Counted from the stretch's first letter, positions 1 through 14,500 are shown. The stretch is DNA of 64,000 nt from Phyllostachys edulis (GCA_036346405.1 CM070550.1:18128549-18192548), one strand, 5' to 3'. A program made the numbers and translations. Notes: generated by a model not told the origin, from the sequence alone.

Positions 1-492
1 CTCCAAGTATATTCTTTACCGCATGATGAATGGAACATATGTCATATTTGCTCCATACCAGGCAACGTTTCATGGTCCTAAGACAACGGCAATGACCACT
101 ATACGGTTTAGTGTCTCACATACACCAACCGACGATTAGTCACTATTTTATTAACTGTAACTGACCCTCAGACCGGACGCGTCACTTCCAACAGACGTAT
201 TCTTCGAGAGTAACTGCCACCCCTTCGATGATTATTTAAAGATGGAGCACGGAGGAATGAAGGCATCGGATTGAAGTATCACAATCGACATTAGATTCAT
301 GTTTCAAGTCTAATTCAATAGTATAGCAAGCATTACACTCAGTGTAATTAGGACTAGCCTATTGCCTTGTCAAAGACACTCCCTGTAAAGGATCCAGTTC
401 ATAGCAATAAAGAGTAGTACCATTCTCTCGCAAAAACTTTTTGTCATTTTTCTCTATTTATTTTCGTAAGATCGGTGACCCAACCGTCAACA
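1..492 (+). repeat. Ty3/gypsy LTR, right part (cut by window edge)
   Basis: This stretch is the reverse complement of the LTRs found at 37246-37947 and 58011-58709, so it is the same gypsy family in the opposite orientation. In the sense of the family it reads along the + strand, and its 3' terminus is the CCGTCAACA at 484-492. No recognisable primer-binding site follows, so it is either the 3' LTR of an element lying left of the window or a solo LTR. The left end is outside the window, so no target-site duplication can be checked. The following 87 bases (493-579) hold nothing I recognise. Confidence 0.8.
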
Positions 493-587
493 CACATTTA
501 TCTTCTACAAACCAAATAAACGTCTAACTTACCGAGTTGCAGCTTGTTGGCGAGAAAGCAAAGCGAAGCGTTGATCACCTGTCTCAT

Positions 588-2588
588 AGGCCTGGTAATG
601 GGCCATGATTTATCGGGCCGAAAGGGTTGGGCCAGTAAATGGGCTTATTTTGGGTTATATCAAATGGGTAGAAATAAAAAAGGGTAAGGATAGGATTGGG
701 CTAGCTTTAAATAGGATTGGGTTAGGACTAAAATGGATCAGAAATTTTGGGCCGTGTAAGGGCCCAACCCTCTCTCGTGGCCTACGGACGGAATAGGGTT
801 GGCCTCATCAGCTCATCGCCTCCTCGCCGAGGAGTCCTCAGTGGCATATCTCCCGACTCCCTCCCAGCCGGCTGGTCATACTTCGCCATCTCCTCCTCGT
901 CGGCCTCCTCCACCGCCGCGCGCAAGATCCTCGCTTCGACTCGCCAAGATCCTTGGTCACGATCGCGCCAAGATCCTCGACCGAGCGCCTCCCATGGCAT
1001 CTCCTCTACCGTGGATGGAGCTGACTCGATGCCTGGCCTAACCCCAAGGTGCGACCCACGCTTCGCCTCGCCTCGATCGATCTGCGTGTAGAGATCCCAT
1101 TTTAGAGCTCCTTCGATGTGATCTCGCATACTAATTGTGCTTATTTTATCGTGAGCCGATTAGCTCAGAGCCTTTTCAAATTTGAGATATTGCTTGATCT
1201 CGCCGATATTTTTATTTTTACAATAGCGATTTTAGGAGGATCGCGTTGCTCTGTGTTTTTGAGGATGCGATCGATAGTGTTCATATGTGAATTGTCGTGA
1301 TATTGTGCATTATTTCGCAGTAGTACAATACCATCGTTTGGTTTTTCGCAGCAGTACAATACTATCGTTTGATTTCAACATATTCAGAATTCTGTGAACT
1401 AGCATGCTTGTTGTGCATGTTATCTGTGCCTCTTTGAGTGTTAAATCAAATAGCATGCTATACAATTCCATTATTACTAAGATTTGCGTTTGATATTACC
1501 TCAGTATCGAATCCCAGTTTGATATGTTTTCATTTGTGATCTGACATACCGAATTGTTAACCATGGTTCAAAATGATTTGCAGTCTTAAAGATCAGAACA
1601 ATAAAAAAATTTATGATGTTCATGGGCATTAGGGATCTACACATTTGGTTACCGTCTTGCTGCTCTCTAGCCATCCGCCAACTATACATTTTTACACCAT
1701 TTTGAGTGTAAAAGTAATCTGAAATGAAGGTGACAGGGTTGAGACACTCTTATTTAAGTGACAGAAAGTTGCTTTCTAATTGAGGAGCAATTAATAGAAA
1801 CAAATATCATATAGCACGTCTCCTTATCTTGATTCAGGCAGCTGAAAATTGTTCCTGCCGTGGATAGAAGGAATATGTTCCATGTAGGACTAGGTTTTTA
1901 GCAAGCTTGGTAGCTTTGTAGATTACTGATGGCATGCCTCGCAATATAAGCATTACGACTTTGTCAGAATTCCAATTCCGGATATATATTGCTAGCCCGT
2001 ATTTCCTTCGAGTTACTAATTTAGTTGCTTACTGCTTATTCAGTTATGTGACTTTACTTCCATACAGGCAAAATTCTTCGCTCGAGAGGCAGCAAAGGCA
2101 CTGGTTGATCGATAGTCAACGAGCTAAAGTAAGTAGGACATCTTTCAATGGTTCAAAATTTTTGGTTGAGATACCGATGTATTCATTTTAGTTAGACGGA
2201 ATTTTACCTACTGTGTTCAATCTGTAGATTCAGTGCAGCACAGGGGATAAAGTGATCGATCTTAGTTGTCAACAAATAGAATCTGATGAATCGAATCTGT
2301 AATAAGTTTGAACTCAATTGGAATGGGTATTATCTTCTCCATACTTCACGTAAAGCAACAGAGCAGCCAGTAAGATTAAAAGGCCCCATGGGCCTCATTG
2401 CACTACTATATTACGAGTTGGCCCTAAGAATTCAAATGGGCTAGGCCAGGGCTGGGGCCATTTTCTTGTTGTGCAGGGCTGGGTAGGATTCAAAATAAAT
2501 TTAATTCGGCCGAACTGGGTTGGACTATCTGTTACACATCATTGGCTAGGATGGGTCTAGAGTCAGGCCTCGGTCCATTATCAGGCCT
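588..2588. mobile_element. Non-autonomous hAT-like element just upstream of ECA3
   Basis: Terminal inverted repeats are visible: AGGCCTGGTAATGGGCC at the left, and at the right the complement of AGGCCTGATAATGGACC. They are flanked by an imperfect 8-bp duplication (580-587 TGTCTCAT, 2589-2596 AGTCTCGT; two mismatches), as expected of hAT elements. Both subterminal regions are rich in GGGCC/GGCCC. The interior has a GC-rich exon-like patch (about 780-1100) with overlapping short ORFs and no known domain, then an AT-rich intron-like stretch. An exon-like piece at about 2069-2116 follows an AG and encodes AKFFAREAAKALVDR before a stop. I do not recognise a source gene, and no transposase is visible. 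Confidence 0.6.
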
Positions 2589-2793
2589 AGTCTCGTACTT
2601 CACCTCCCGTGCTCCTGCGGTCGAGCCGGACCAGCTGCAGGAGATCCCGATGCCACGTGTACCCCGCTGAGAAAATCCCACCGTTGCTAAACACCGCAGG
2701 CAAACAGACAGATCCGGTCACTTCTCCAGTTCTCCCTAGCCACACCAGCCCCTCCCTCCCTCGCTCCCGCATCGCGCATCGGCGTCGGCGCCC
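2589..2793 (+). promoter_or_regulatory. Short unique interval before ECA3: likely 5' UTR and proximal promoter
   Basis: Only about 200 bases separate the hAT end from the ECA3 start codon. The interval is GC-rich and pyrimidine-rich near the ATG, as grass leaders often are. A palindromic G-box core CACGTG lies at 2654-2659. No convincing TATA box is visible. Since 5' UTRs commonly occupy this length, much of the functional promoter must lie inside, or have been displaced by, the hAT insertion. That is inference; transcript starts cannot be read from sequence. Confidence 0.45.
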
Positions 2794-5586
2794 ATGGAGG
2801 ACGCCTATGCCAAATCCGTCGCAGAGGTAAGGCACTGTTCCGACCTCTAACCCCCCTCGCGTCACCAATCGATCCCTTCGCCGCCGCCTCTCACGGATAG
2901 GGTCGCCGCCGTCCTCGCAGGTGCTCGAAGCGTTCGGCGTGGATCGAACCAAGGGTCTCTCCGACTCGCAGGTGCTGATACGAAGCGATTCGCTCTGTGA
3001 ATTTTGACCTGGGTACGGTAAATGCGGTGGATTGGGCTGGACTGATTTGGTTTTTGGTTTGTGTGGGCAGGTGGTGCAGCATGCGAGGCTTTACGGCAAA
3101 AATGGTGAGACACTTCGGCTTTCCTGTGCGTTTAGATTACGTTTTTCTGTTGGTAGGGATTGACTGGTTGGATCATTTAGACAAAATTGTATTGGTTTTA
3201 ATAGGACGCAGAACTATTTGAGTTCAGTATGTTGATAGTTTTACAATTTAGGTGAATTGTTATGCAAAGGAGACGGCAACTGAAAACAGAGAGAAGGATT
3301 CGAGGTTATGTTGAGTGAGAAAGTTTTTCAGAGGAGGACATGTTTGGTTCTCTCTCTCTATGAACTGCTTTGCACTAATCTCGGAATGCAATCTCTCCAA
3401 ATTCATCGAAACGAAGATATTTTTTACTTCACGCAAAGTAACTATTATAGTAATCCTTGATATTTGTAGCATCTGGTATGCCCAATCTGTTTGGTGGTTA
3501 ATTGCTAGCGACTAGCACCATCTAAAATCAGAGCACTTCTAAATAAGAAAAAGTGGTTTGCACGGATTTTTTCTGTGAGCTCGTTGTACTAGAAACCTCT
3601 CTACCATTGCATACCTAATTAATTGTTAGATAAGTTTATGCAAACATTTTATTTATGAAGTAATGCCACAACTCACATGTGTTAACTTTTCTAACGCCTG
3701 AATGAAATAGGAAAGTCATTGTAACTTGTAAGGGACAACACCCGGAATGAATCAGAATTTTATGCCCATGGGGAAATGGCAGTAGTGTTGATTGAACTGA
3801 ATTGATACAGTTTTCATGCTTTCAATGTAGTTGAGACCCCTGGTATTCATCACTTGAAACTTGAAAGCTTCAATTTAGGCCCCTGCACAATTTTTAGTGC
3901 TGGTGTATTTATGTTTTGTTACTTACTTTTGCATTGCATTGTTCACAATTTTCAATTTTGATTATTCTAAAATTCTTATCATTATGTTGACCTTCACTGA
4001 TTTGTGTACATTGTTTTCATGCATGAATTACCTTCAGTGCTGCCCCAAGAAGAAAGTAAGTTATCATCTCTAATTTCTCACTTTTGTTTTATGTCTCACA
4101 ACACATTACATATTACCTGTATATACCATTTTCGTGTTTATTGTAAGAAAAAGTTGGTATCCCAAACTTTTTTTTTATCATAGGAACGCTAAACAGTCAA
4201 TGAGCTTCTCTATAAAAATCCAAGTATGTAATTATTTTATCATCTGGTAAGCATGGCATTAGCTCTGATTTATCAATCCACAGTTACGCAGTCCACACAC
4301 ACCGTAATTGTACAGAATGTCAGAATTTGAATAAGTTGCTTCCTGTTAGTCTTGGGTGCTGTTTGGTTATCATCTACTCCGCCCATTTTACAATATAAGT
4401 CTAAGCCCACCATGCGTACGGACCAAGGATGCATGAAATGTAAGATATAGCTAATGATATTGGACCATACATACCCCTATTAATTGGCATAGTACAACCA
4501 CTCAACCTCTTTTATAGTATAGCATTAAAGAACGGGTAGAAAGTGGAGATGTGGTAATAATACACCCTTGATTCCCTCAATCCCCCACCCCCACCTTAGA
4601 CGATAACTTGTTGTATTCAGCTTTTGCATTTGGTATGTTAGAAAAAAAACCTTTTTGGATGCTCACAAGATATTCTATAGTTGCCCTTCTCTTTGGCTCC
4701 AGGTACAGAAGCAATAAGTTAATTGAAGTTTACAGCGACTAACAAGATCCTGCTTTATAAGGATTTTACAGCAAGTATAAAATCATAGGAAAGGAAAAAG
4801 ATTAAAGGAAATGTAGAAGAGGAGATATAGTCATCTTAATCACTATTTGCATTACCACATTTTTATATAAAATGCGGTTACTGACTAATGTGGCCAACTA
4901 AATTGTGTGAAATGCCACCATGTTCTTCTCTCTTTATTTAGAAAAATGTCCCTTTTCATTGTTTGGTGGTTGCATTATTGCATCCATGTACAACATACAA
5001 GTACCTTCCTGCTCTGTCATTTGCTATTGTTTGTGAGTGCATGCCAATGTGTGCAATACGCTCATCAGTCAATTGGTTGGTTGATGTGTCTTCTGAGCTT
5101 GATTTGATTAACACTAACTTTTCTTCGGAGGTCACCCATTTTTTATACACCTTACATTTTGGGTTTGTTTTACCTTTGTTTGTTTTACTTTTGTTTTTGT
5201 TTGTTGTTTGTACATGTACTTTCGTATACCCTTTATTATTCATCTATTAAAGATGGTTTTTCTGACCCAGGTACTCCCTTTTGGAAGTTAGTTTTGAAGC
5301 AGTTTGATGATTTACTCGTCAAAATATTGATAGCAGCCGCTGTGATATCCTTCTTTTTGGCTCGAATGAATGGTGAAACCGGATTAGCAGCATTTTTGGA
5401 ACCATCTGTAAGTTGATCCAGTTTGGTGGATATATCCCATGTGTAGAAAATGATTTGTGAAGTGCTACATGCAGGCAGTAACTAATTAGGTGGCTTTTAT
5501 TTTGATTGTAGGTTATCTTTATGATATTGGCAGCAAATGCAGCAGTGGGTGTGATCACTGAAACAAATGCTGAAAAAGCTCTCGAG
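2794..5586 (+). CDS. ECA3: ECA3 exons 1-6 (N-terminus, M1-M2)
   Basis: Exons are 2794-2826, 2921-2971, 3071-3104, 4038-4055, 5271-5407 and 5512-5586. Together they encode residues 1-116: the cytosolic N-terminus with the GLSDSQVV motif, then PFWKLVLKQFDDLLVKIL, leading into membrane segment 1, the FLEP turn and segment 2 (ILAANAAVGVITETNAEKAL). Exon 4 is a mini-exon of 18 nt; I placed it because it supplies VLPQEE between YGKN and TPFW and restores the phase (1 nt carried in and 1 nt carried out). Introns 3 (933 nt) and 4 (1215 nt) contain no element I could delimit. Confidence 0.9.
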
Positions 5587-8500
5587 GTTTCTTACTTCTA
5601 AATAAGACTCTAATAGTCTATGTTGTGTCTAGTTCTGCAGATCTGGTTTCCTGCTGTGTGATATGTTTTTTTTTTTTTTTGCAAATGTTGTGAGATGATA
5701 TATGTGGCTTTAATCTTCTGCTGCCCGTATGTATCTTTATTTTTCTATAAACATACCTATGTGGCTATATTATTTAGAGAGGTGGAACTTGGAGTGTTTA
5801 AAAAACCTACTGTTTTTCTAATCACTTGGATGCGTATACACCCTCTTTATCCTGGCCATGTTCTCTTGTTGTTTATTTCAACTCCATTGTAGTTCATTGA
5901 GATATTGAGAGTAATGGTCAGAACACTGATTTTGGTCCTAATGATTGATTTTCTAATGCCCATTGTTGCATAAGAGATCGCTTGTATGCATGGTTTATAT
6001 TAATTGCCATATGCTACTGTTTGAATGCAATTTGTTAATTGTCTTGATTTGCATTGCAATGGCCAACTTTTGTCGACCATCCTTAATGACTTGTTTATAA
6101 CAAATCTGTAGGAGTTACGGGCTTATCAAGCTGATGTTGCAACGGTGTTGCGCAATGGTAAGAAACTTTTGAAAATTGATTGTTGCATTTCAATTGTATT
6201 TCTTTTGCTCACATGATGCATAGTGCTTCAGTCATGTCATCATGTGTGTGTAAGCAAATGTTCACATAATTAGTTGCTCACTAAAACTTTTGCTAACTTA
6301 TGAGTTGCATATACTCTTTGAGTTTTGAAATTTCAAATATGGGAATTTTTTTGAAGTTTGAACCATACCACTTGAAAATTTCAAGTTCAACAAAATACCA
6401 CTTGCTGTGACAGTGACATGTGAGGCGTGGGCCCACATGCCATTGGGGGAGCGCAACTGATAACTATGAAATACGGGAGGTCGAGGCCTGGGAACCTTGC
6501 GCTTGAACGGTGCCGTGATGTAACTCACTCAAGCGCAATGGCTATGACAGGGTCCAACCGAGAGGGAAGGGAGAGAAAATTGCTAATCTTTTGCTTGCCC
6601 TTTATTCATAATCTCCTTCCCTTATATAAGGGGTTTACAACTAAAGATAGAAACCGACTAGAGATATTATCTCTTTCCTTAACTAATTGATTGCGGCTGA
6701 GCTAGGGCCATCGTCCTTGGCTGTCGCCCTAGGCCCACGCTTCCTTTGGTAGGGAATTCCCCCACAACAAGTGTTTTTTTTAAAATTTACACTTTGGGCT
6801 GTGATATGAACCAAAATTTCCCTTCAAACATTGATAGCTTTGGTGCATTACTTATATTGAGGAAGCATCATGTTAAGAAGCAGACTGCTGTGCAAACCTT
6901 TGTTCCTGTCAGCTATTATCATTATTATTTGCATTCCTGATTTCTTAAGGCATATGTCTTGTCCCTACATATATATCAAATTATCAATACACTGGGAATT
7001 CGGCTGCAATTCTAGCTTTGTTTTTGCTATCAGACTTTATGAAGACGATAAGTTAAAACAAAAACGTTTTGACTAAGAGCAACATATTTAGTTACATAAT
7101 ACTTCTTTGGTTCAGAAGTATTTTTTTTAATCAGTTTGCACTTTGCACCTGGGCAACGTTCCTCGTCTTTGATGACTAGCGAAAACAAAGTGTTTATCTA
7201 AATATTTGCGATTGATATATCTTCACTTTATAAACTCCTTACTGTTAAATATCAATGATTTTTTTAATCATAGATGTCTAGATGATCGAGAGTTTGAGAC
7301 ACTTGTCAATGTTCAATTTGGTAGGTTGCTTTTCTATACTTCCAGCAACGGAGCTTGTCCCTGGAGATATTGTAGAAGTGGGAGGTTCTGTCCAATGCTC
7401 TGATGATTTCCTTTTGGTACCATGCCTAGTATGTTTATGGTGTAACTTAGGCACCGCTTGTTTTCTTGTGGAATAGTTGGATGCAAAGTTCCGGCTGACA
7501 TGAGAATGGTTGAAATGCTAAGTCATCAATTGCGTGTTGACCAGGCAATTCTGACAGGTACTATTTTCCTTTTCCTGTCCCATCCTCTTATTCATCCTAA
7601 TATGAATTCTGAAGTTTAATAGTTCGTTGTGGTAATTTTGTTTTACAGAATAAGAGAAATTCTATGCCATGTTTTCATTCATGTACTCATCTGGCAATGT
7701 GGCTATCACTAGAAACATTATGTTAGGTAATTATGACAATAATGTGCATGCTATAATCTAATTTATGTATGTATATATTAGTGAAAGGTGAGATTGGAGG
7801 TTCCATGTCCATTCTAAAGACCTAGAAAAACTCAAAAAACAACGGGAAAAGAGAAAGAAAATTGATAGTTCTATGAAGTATGAAAGCAGTATATTGGCTA
7901 TAAAATATCCATGATTACACCTCGGAGATACCTCAAAAAGCTAATTGCGGATATTCTGGAGCTAAAGTTCCATAAACTGGTCTTAGAGGTCTTCTTATTA
8001 GCTGGCTAGGCCACCTATGCCTTTAATATTTCAATTTGATGAAAATTATGGTGGATCCAAGGCTTGATTATTTGCAAGAAACTCCACTTTGGAAATTTTC
8101 TGAAACAATTTCATATTTTTAAAGGAAACAGCCCCCCTTTGATCCTCCTACAGTCCTAATTTGGACTCTAATCTGTTTTTTGACCTAAAAAACTTTTCAG
8201 AGCCATTTTGGCCTCTTAATTTTTGACTCTGATTCAGAAGATCTCCTTGGCATTGAGGTTTGACCTCAGGTGCCAATTCGACACGATTTTTGAATTGCAA
8301 GGAGTAGAATGAGATCTGAATAGAATGTTGAAGGACCAAAATGAGACATTCAAAATGTATTTGTCCTAAAATGGACTGCGCATGAAGTTGAAGGATCAAA
8401 ATAGGACTTTTCCCTGTTCTAAATAACATTGTTAAATGATGTGTGTGATTTCTAAAATCAGTTGGAATCAAACATTTGCTCTTGTAGGAAGATAACTTTT

Positions 8501-11500
8501 CGCAAGAATTAGGGAAAGGAAATATATTTGTTAATCTGGCAGATATTATTTGTTCATTTGGTTGGTCCCAATTATGACAATTCAAAATTTCTTGTATTGA
8601 ATAATTTTCGTTCCATATTTTTAGTTTATCAATAACTTTATCATGAAAAAACAATGGCCAATCGGCTAAAATTCCTAGTGTCTAAAGCGGATCTTGTAGA
8701 GCTCTTAACGAGAGGATAGCTGTTTCTTATCCTGATGAGTTATAATCCAAACTGTACATGATCGCAAAAGCAATCCCTATGATCTATCAACTGCTCTAGC
8801 ATCAGCGTTTCTGAATACACCTGCTTATGTTGTGGATTATTCTAGGGGAAAGCTGTTCAGTGGCTAAAGAGCTTGAATCAACTTCATCAACGAATGCTGT
8901 CTACCAGGACAAAACAAACATTCTTTTCTCGGTAAGTATATCAAGCTGACTGTGACACTCAATTCAGTATCTGTATATGATGGTACAACTGAAAGCAAAC
9001 CTAATTATTCCTTTCCTTGCCTGTCTGAATGGAAACCATATGCATATCTTAATATGAGAATATATCTACTATCCATTCTTTTTTAATGCATTTCTGCATA
9101 AACCTTTTCATTAAAGGCTTCTAGCCAAACTAAGAATTTTATATTACCAAGGAAGTTTCTCAGAAATAAAAAAAGAAATTTAATTAAATACCTAATACAC
9201 CATGTTGAAAATATCCGAGCCATTAAGTTAGATGGATTCCATGGCACTATAAAGCTTCATGATGAATCATACAGTCATGCATGTAATATGATTATGTCAC
9301 ATAGAATTTTCCAAATTTTTTAGTGTCCCATGTATTCCATGTAGGGGACATATAAAGTAAAAATGCATCTTTAAGTGAAATCATGTAAACTCTCACATGG
9401 ACTGTTGGATGAGGGATTGATTTGGATGGTTTTGAGAAGGCAGGAACTCTCATAAATGACTTTCCAGCATGTGAAGTGGTTATTGAGGAAGTTATCCATC
9501 ATGTGACCCTCAAGTACCCCCAAATGCGAATCATCCATCCCTCATCCAATGATTAACATAGAAAGTTTGCGTGATTGCACCTGATGAGTTTGCACTTGTT
9601 AATTGTTATGTCTCATTGCATGTATTTCGTTGTGAAAATCCTGCTCATATCTGCACATGTCTTGTTCCTTCAGAATAATTGAAACCTGTGCTAGCTGTTA
9701 AGGGTGTATTCCACTCCTAGTTTAGGGTTTACTTTTGTGTGTGTCCTTTTACTATATATTGCTTATTGGGCTATTGCAATACAACTAATCATTCACACTT
9801 GCATTCTCGCTCCGGCTTCTTGCAGCTTCCCCCGCTGTTAGAGAGTGTTGTTGCTAGTATCTGCTGCTCCTTTGAGTCTATCCAAGTCCGTGACACTTTA
9901 TCTTTGAGTTCGTATAAGCCGTGCGAATCCACAACTTTCTTGTCAGGCAGCCAATTGCTTTCTGGCCTACTCCTTCTCTTTCGCATGGCAGCAGCCGCCG
10001 CTCTTCTCTCTGAGCTGTGGCAAATCGTAGAAGTCGTTATGATGCCGCCACTTCTTTATGAGCTGCCGCCCCGAGCTTCTAAGGTTGCTTGCTATACGCT
10101 TCAGATCGCACCTCTCGCAGACTTCTTGTGCATTCTTACGCCGCCGTCTCGGGCTTCAATCTGCGCTGTCATGCTTCTATCCATTCCTCTTCGACTTGAT
10201 TTGATAGCCCTCTCTATTCTTGTGGGTTTCATCCTCTTCGTCGTGTTGTCGTGGCCGACTTTGCTCCCGCTTGCCTCTGCTTTCTCAGCCCCTGCACCTT
10301 GTGCTATAGGCTATCGCACGACTCCGGATGGGAGATCTTTTGATACTCGACATATTTTCTAAGAGCTGCACTCTACGACAACATTATTAGACTCGGACTT
10401 TGGATTTTCCCTATTATAATGTCAACCCTTTCAAATGTAATGCTATTGCATATGTCTTGCATTTGAGGAGGGGTGTTAAGGGTATTTGTGGTATTCTACT
10501 CCTAGTCTAGGGTTTACTCTTGTGTGTGTCCTTGTACTATATACTGCCCATTGAGCTATTGCAATACAACTAATCATTCACACTTGCACTCTCCCTCTCT
10601 GTCTAACACTAGCATCTCTCTTATTATTTATGAGCATCTTTGTTTGCCAAATCTAGAAAGATCCAAATACCATGAAAAAAAGTACGTAAGTCAATTATTG
10701 TTTTAATCTTTGTATGATTATCTTCTAAAACCTTACTGAAACAATAACAGTTGAGACTTGAGAACCTTTAACACACCAACAACAGTAGATAAATTTTCTT
10801 GAACTGCTTTATTTCAGATTCCTGGAATGTTTTTCAAAATACATCTATGAACACAGACATTTTCTTATAAACATTTGCCTCATTGCAGTCATCCCCCAGT
10901 TATTGTTTCGTCTGAGACTTGCATGCTGTATTGTCTTTGCTTCCCAGGGTACTGTTGTAGTAGCTGGTAGAGCAAGAGCTGTTGTTATTGGCGTTGGTTC
11001 TAATACTGCAATGGGGAGTATACGTGATGCAATGCTGAGAACAGAGGATGTAAGTATTCATTTTTCCTCTCATTTATTTCTTTTGTGAGAAAATTGAACT
11101 ATGGTGTTTCTCTTCATTCGAAGTATATGTTTTCACATTGTTTTTATGCTGTGCTAGTATTAGTTTGTCTTTTAGCACTTTGATTAATGGTGACCATATC
11201 CTGATGCTATATATAGTGATGATTCTACTTATAATAACTTTCTCACAAACTTTCAGGAAGCGACTCCATTGAAGAAAAAACTGGATGAATTTGGTACTTT
11301 TTTGGCAAAGGTAGCTGATCATGGTTCTTTCAACAAGTTGTGAGTAGTTTTTTCCTTCCAAAACCAAGGGGCACTATTGCCTGAAAAATCACAACTGAAG
11401 TGAATTACTGGAATTGTGGAAACATTTAATGAATTGAGAGCCTGATTAATGATTCACAATGAGAGCTGACCAAAACTGAATCTAGTTTCCTTTGCTGAAG

Positions 11501-14500
11501 AGCCTTAGTACATTTGCATTTTTCTTATACAAATATCTGAAAATAGCCGCATTGTAATTTTGCTCCCAAATTTTAGGTGTCTTTTCCATTTATATACTTG
11601 ACCGTTTGATCCACCACTTATTTATTAATTAGCATGCCGCCATGCCCTTTATTTGTGCTCATATGCTTTTCTAAGCTGTAAGATGCACATACATAAAATT
11701 TACTGTAGTCACATTTATGTATTGTCATTTGTCAGCATTAATCTGGTACAAGCATTCAGGCAGCCCACTTAGGAGGGCAGTAGAGAGGTATAAGAATAGC
11801 ATATTAGTTTAAAGCAAACTCCAACTCAGATTTGAAGCAAATCAGCGCAAGCTTTCAACATAAGTGCGACTTCAGTATATTTTATGAAAAATATTACATA
11901 TAATAATAGGGAAAATATTACAGTGCCACGAAAAATGAATGAAATATAAATTCTGTTGACCGTGACTCACTGTTTTCCACCCCCAGGAATCACATATTTT
12001 GAAGTTCAAATATTTTTGTAAAGCTTCATCAGAGTATGGTTTCACTTTTCAGGTGATAGCAGGGATCTGTATTCTTGTTTGGCTTGTAAATATTGGGCAT
12101 TTCCAAGATCCTTCTCATGGTGGCTTTCTTAGGGGCGCCATTCATTATTTTAAGGTATATCACTGTTCCTGTTTTATTTGAATATACATTTCTGTAGCAT
12201 TTGTTCATTGTAGGTTGATCACCAGTCTGCCACATATTATCTTAGTTGTTACAGTGCATGAGTTGACAAATATTTTTGTAATACAATCAGCAGAAATGTG
12301 TTTGTTGAGTTTTAAGCCAGAGTGCAGAATTTGGTACTGTTGGTCTCTTTTGGAGACTGCATCTGCATGACCTAGTAGTTGCCTAGCTGGTGACATTGTC
12401 TGACTTGATTATAGACTATAGTTGACAACCTCACCTTTTGTGAAAGACAACCATTCACACAAATTAGGTGTGTTTATTGTTGTTATATTCTATAGTTGCA
12501 TGCATGTGTAGAATGACATTGTTTATTGTCTTTCTTGTAACTTGTATCAACTCTTCAACAGGCCTTGAATTTGATACATAGTTGAGTTGGATACCAGAGA
12601 GAAAATGTAGTATCACCTCTATTACACAGGCCATTGCATGATGTTGCACAGTATGGTTTATACCTGAGAACTAGATTGTTTGGATATGATTAATGCTATC
12701 ATTTTTGCTTCATTTCATATCAAGTTGACTGACCAAATAAAATCCTTGTTCATATATTCATATTTAATTGTGCCCATTAAGTGCACCTACCTAACATGCA
12801 TCTATTGCAAATTTGGAACAGAGCTGCCAATAATCCACCTTTGATGTTGACATTTTTATTTTCTACTCCCTCTGATTGCAAGTATAAGTTGTTGTAGCCC
12901 TATGAAATTTGCTCTAAATAAAGGTCGTTCTACAACTTCAAGGCACATTTATTTATTATAATTATACCCTTGCTTAATAAATGTTCGTATCCTCATCAAT
13001 AATGAGGCTCTTTCCCAAACTCTCTCATTCCCAACATATTAAGGCTCCTTTTGGTATTGCAGTGGATTATGATAATCCCGTTTGGTGGAGCTGCTTTCAC
13101 ATATTTTTGTGTTCGGCTAGTTGCTGTTTCTAAACCATGTTGCAAAAGGAGATATTGTTGCGTTCTAAATAACAAAAGATATTGGAGTAGTTAGCTAAGA
13201 AAAAAAATCACGTGAGAGGAAATATAGAAGGGTTAACTATCAGATAACAGAAATTGTTATACTATATAATCAAAATTGCCAAAGAGGATACTAGATTTTT
13301 CACAGCTGCTTTAAAAATAAGTGCAGCACAACAATCACAAACTGCCCCTAAGTGGAAAGCTGGTAAAGTTTGGGAATAAATAAAGGGCACCAAGGTCATT
13401 TGATACTACTCCTTAATTCATGTGCCCCATAGCTAGAATGACTTGTATTTACAATCACAGGGAGTAATTGGTTTTTTACTTCATTATATCTTGGTAAATA
13501 GTTATAGTGCTTGTATTTAATCATTTTTATGTATTGCACGGTTTGCACCTAACTTTGCTTTCGGAAAATATGTACACTGTTGCTTTCTTTTGATAGGTAG
13601 CTGTTGCCCTTGCTGTTGCAGCCATTCCTGAAGGTCTCCCAGCTGTAGTAACAACGTGAGTTTCCTTACAAACAATTTACAGGTTTCCAATGGTGTCAAA
13701 TAAAATGGTTTATGTGATTCATTTAATATATTAACAAAAAGTATCCGATCTGAACCTGTTAATGCAAGAGTATCCTTAGCAAGGAACAAAGAACCGGAAC
13801 CGGGCTGCTTCCCGGTGGCTGGCCGGAAATGGTAACCGGCCGGTTACCGGTTTTCCCGGGAAAAACCCGGTTGAATTTCGCTTGAATTTGCTTAAAAACC
13901 AGCCGAAATTCGAAATTTGAAATTTGAACTTGCAAAACCCGGGAAAACCGGCTGGGCTTTTGGATCCCGAACCCCGGCCAGTAACCGGTAACCAGCAGGT
14001 AACTGGTGGTTACCGGCCGGTTATTTTTCCCCTGATCCTTGGTATTTCCCAAATGTACCAATGGTTTTTTTTTTTTTTGATATTATGGTGTTTTTTCCCT
14101 TATCAGTTAGTTATTAATAAAGAGGGAAATAAAGTCAGATTAAACTGGAAACTTTGATCATTTGGAAGTTTGAAAGAGTATACGATATGTTTCCTAAATC
14201 ATGTTTAAACAATCGTGAAGTAGTTAAGCACTTGTGTTTATAACACAAAGAGTTGATTCCAGGTCTCTTTTAGCCAGTTACCGAACTTTGCTTCCTTGTA
14301 AATGGCATACACAATTTCCATAGCTTGCCACGAAATTAGTCATTTTTACTTGAACTTGTTGTCACTTTGTCCTTTTGTGAAGAGAGGGCCAAAATCGGTC
14401 AGTGGTCACACAGGTGCATCAGCCATGACTCTGGATAAGAACCTAGGGACATGACAATTTGCATTACCGATCCTATCCAGCATCTAGATGTTCTCAGTCT

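Noticed and set aside
4350..4620. Possible Stowaway MITE in ECA3 intron 4 (CTCCGCCCATTTTACAATAT)
   Set aside because: The left end resembles a Stowaway terminus, but I found no matching inverted right end or TA flank.
8148..8654. 168-codon minus-strand frame in ECA3 intron 9
   Set aside because: Low-complexity, AT-rich, no domain, and within a clearly spliced intron.
9739..10362. 207-codon frame inside the intron-10 LTR element
   Set aside because: It has no known domain, crosses the 5' LTR border, and its homologous part in the intron-22 element is broken. It is a chance frame in a non-autonomous element.
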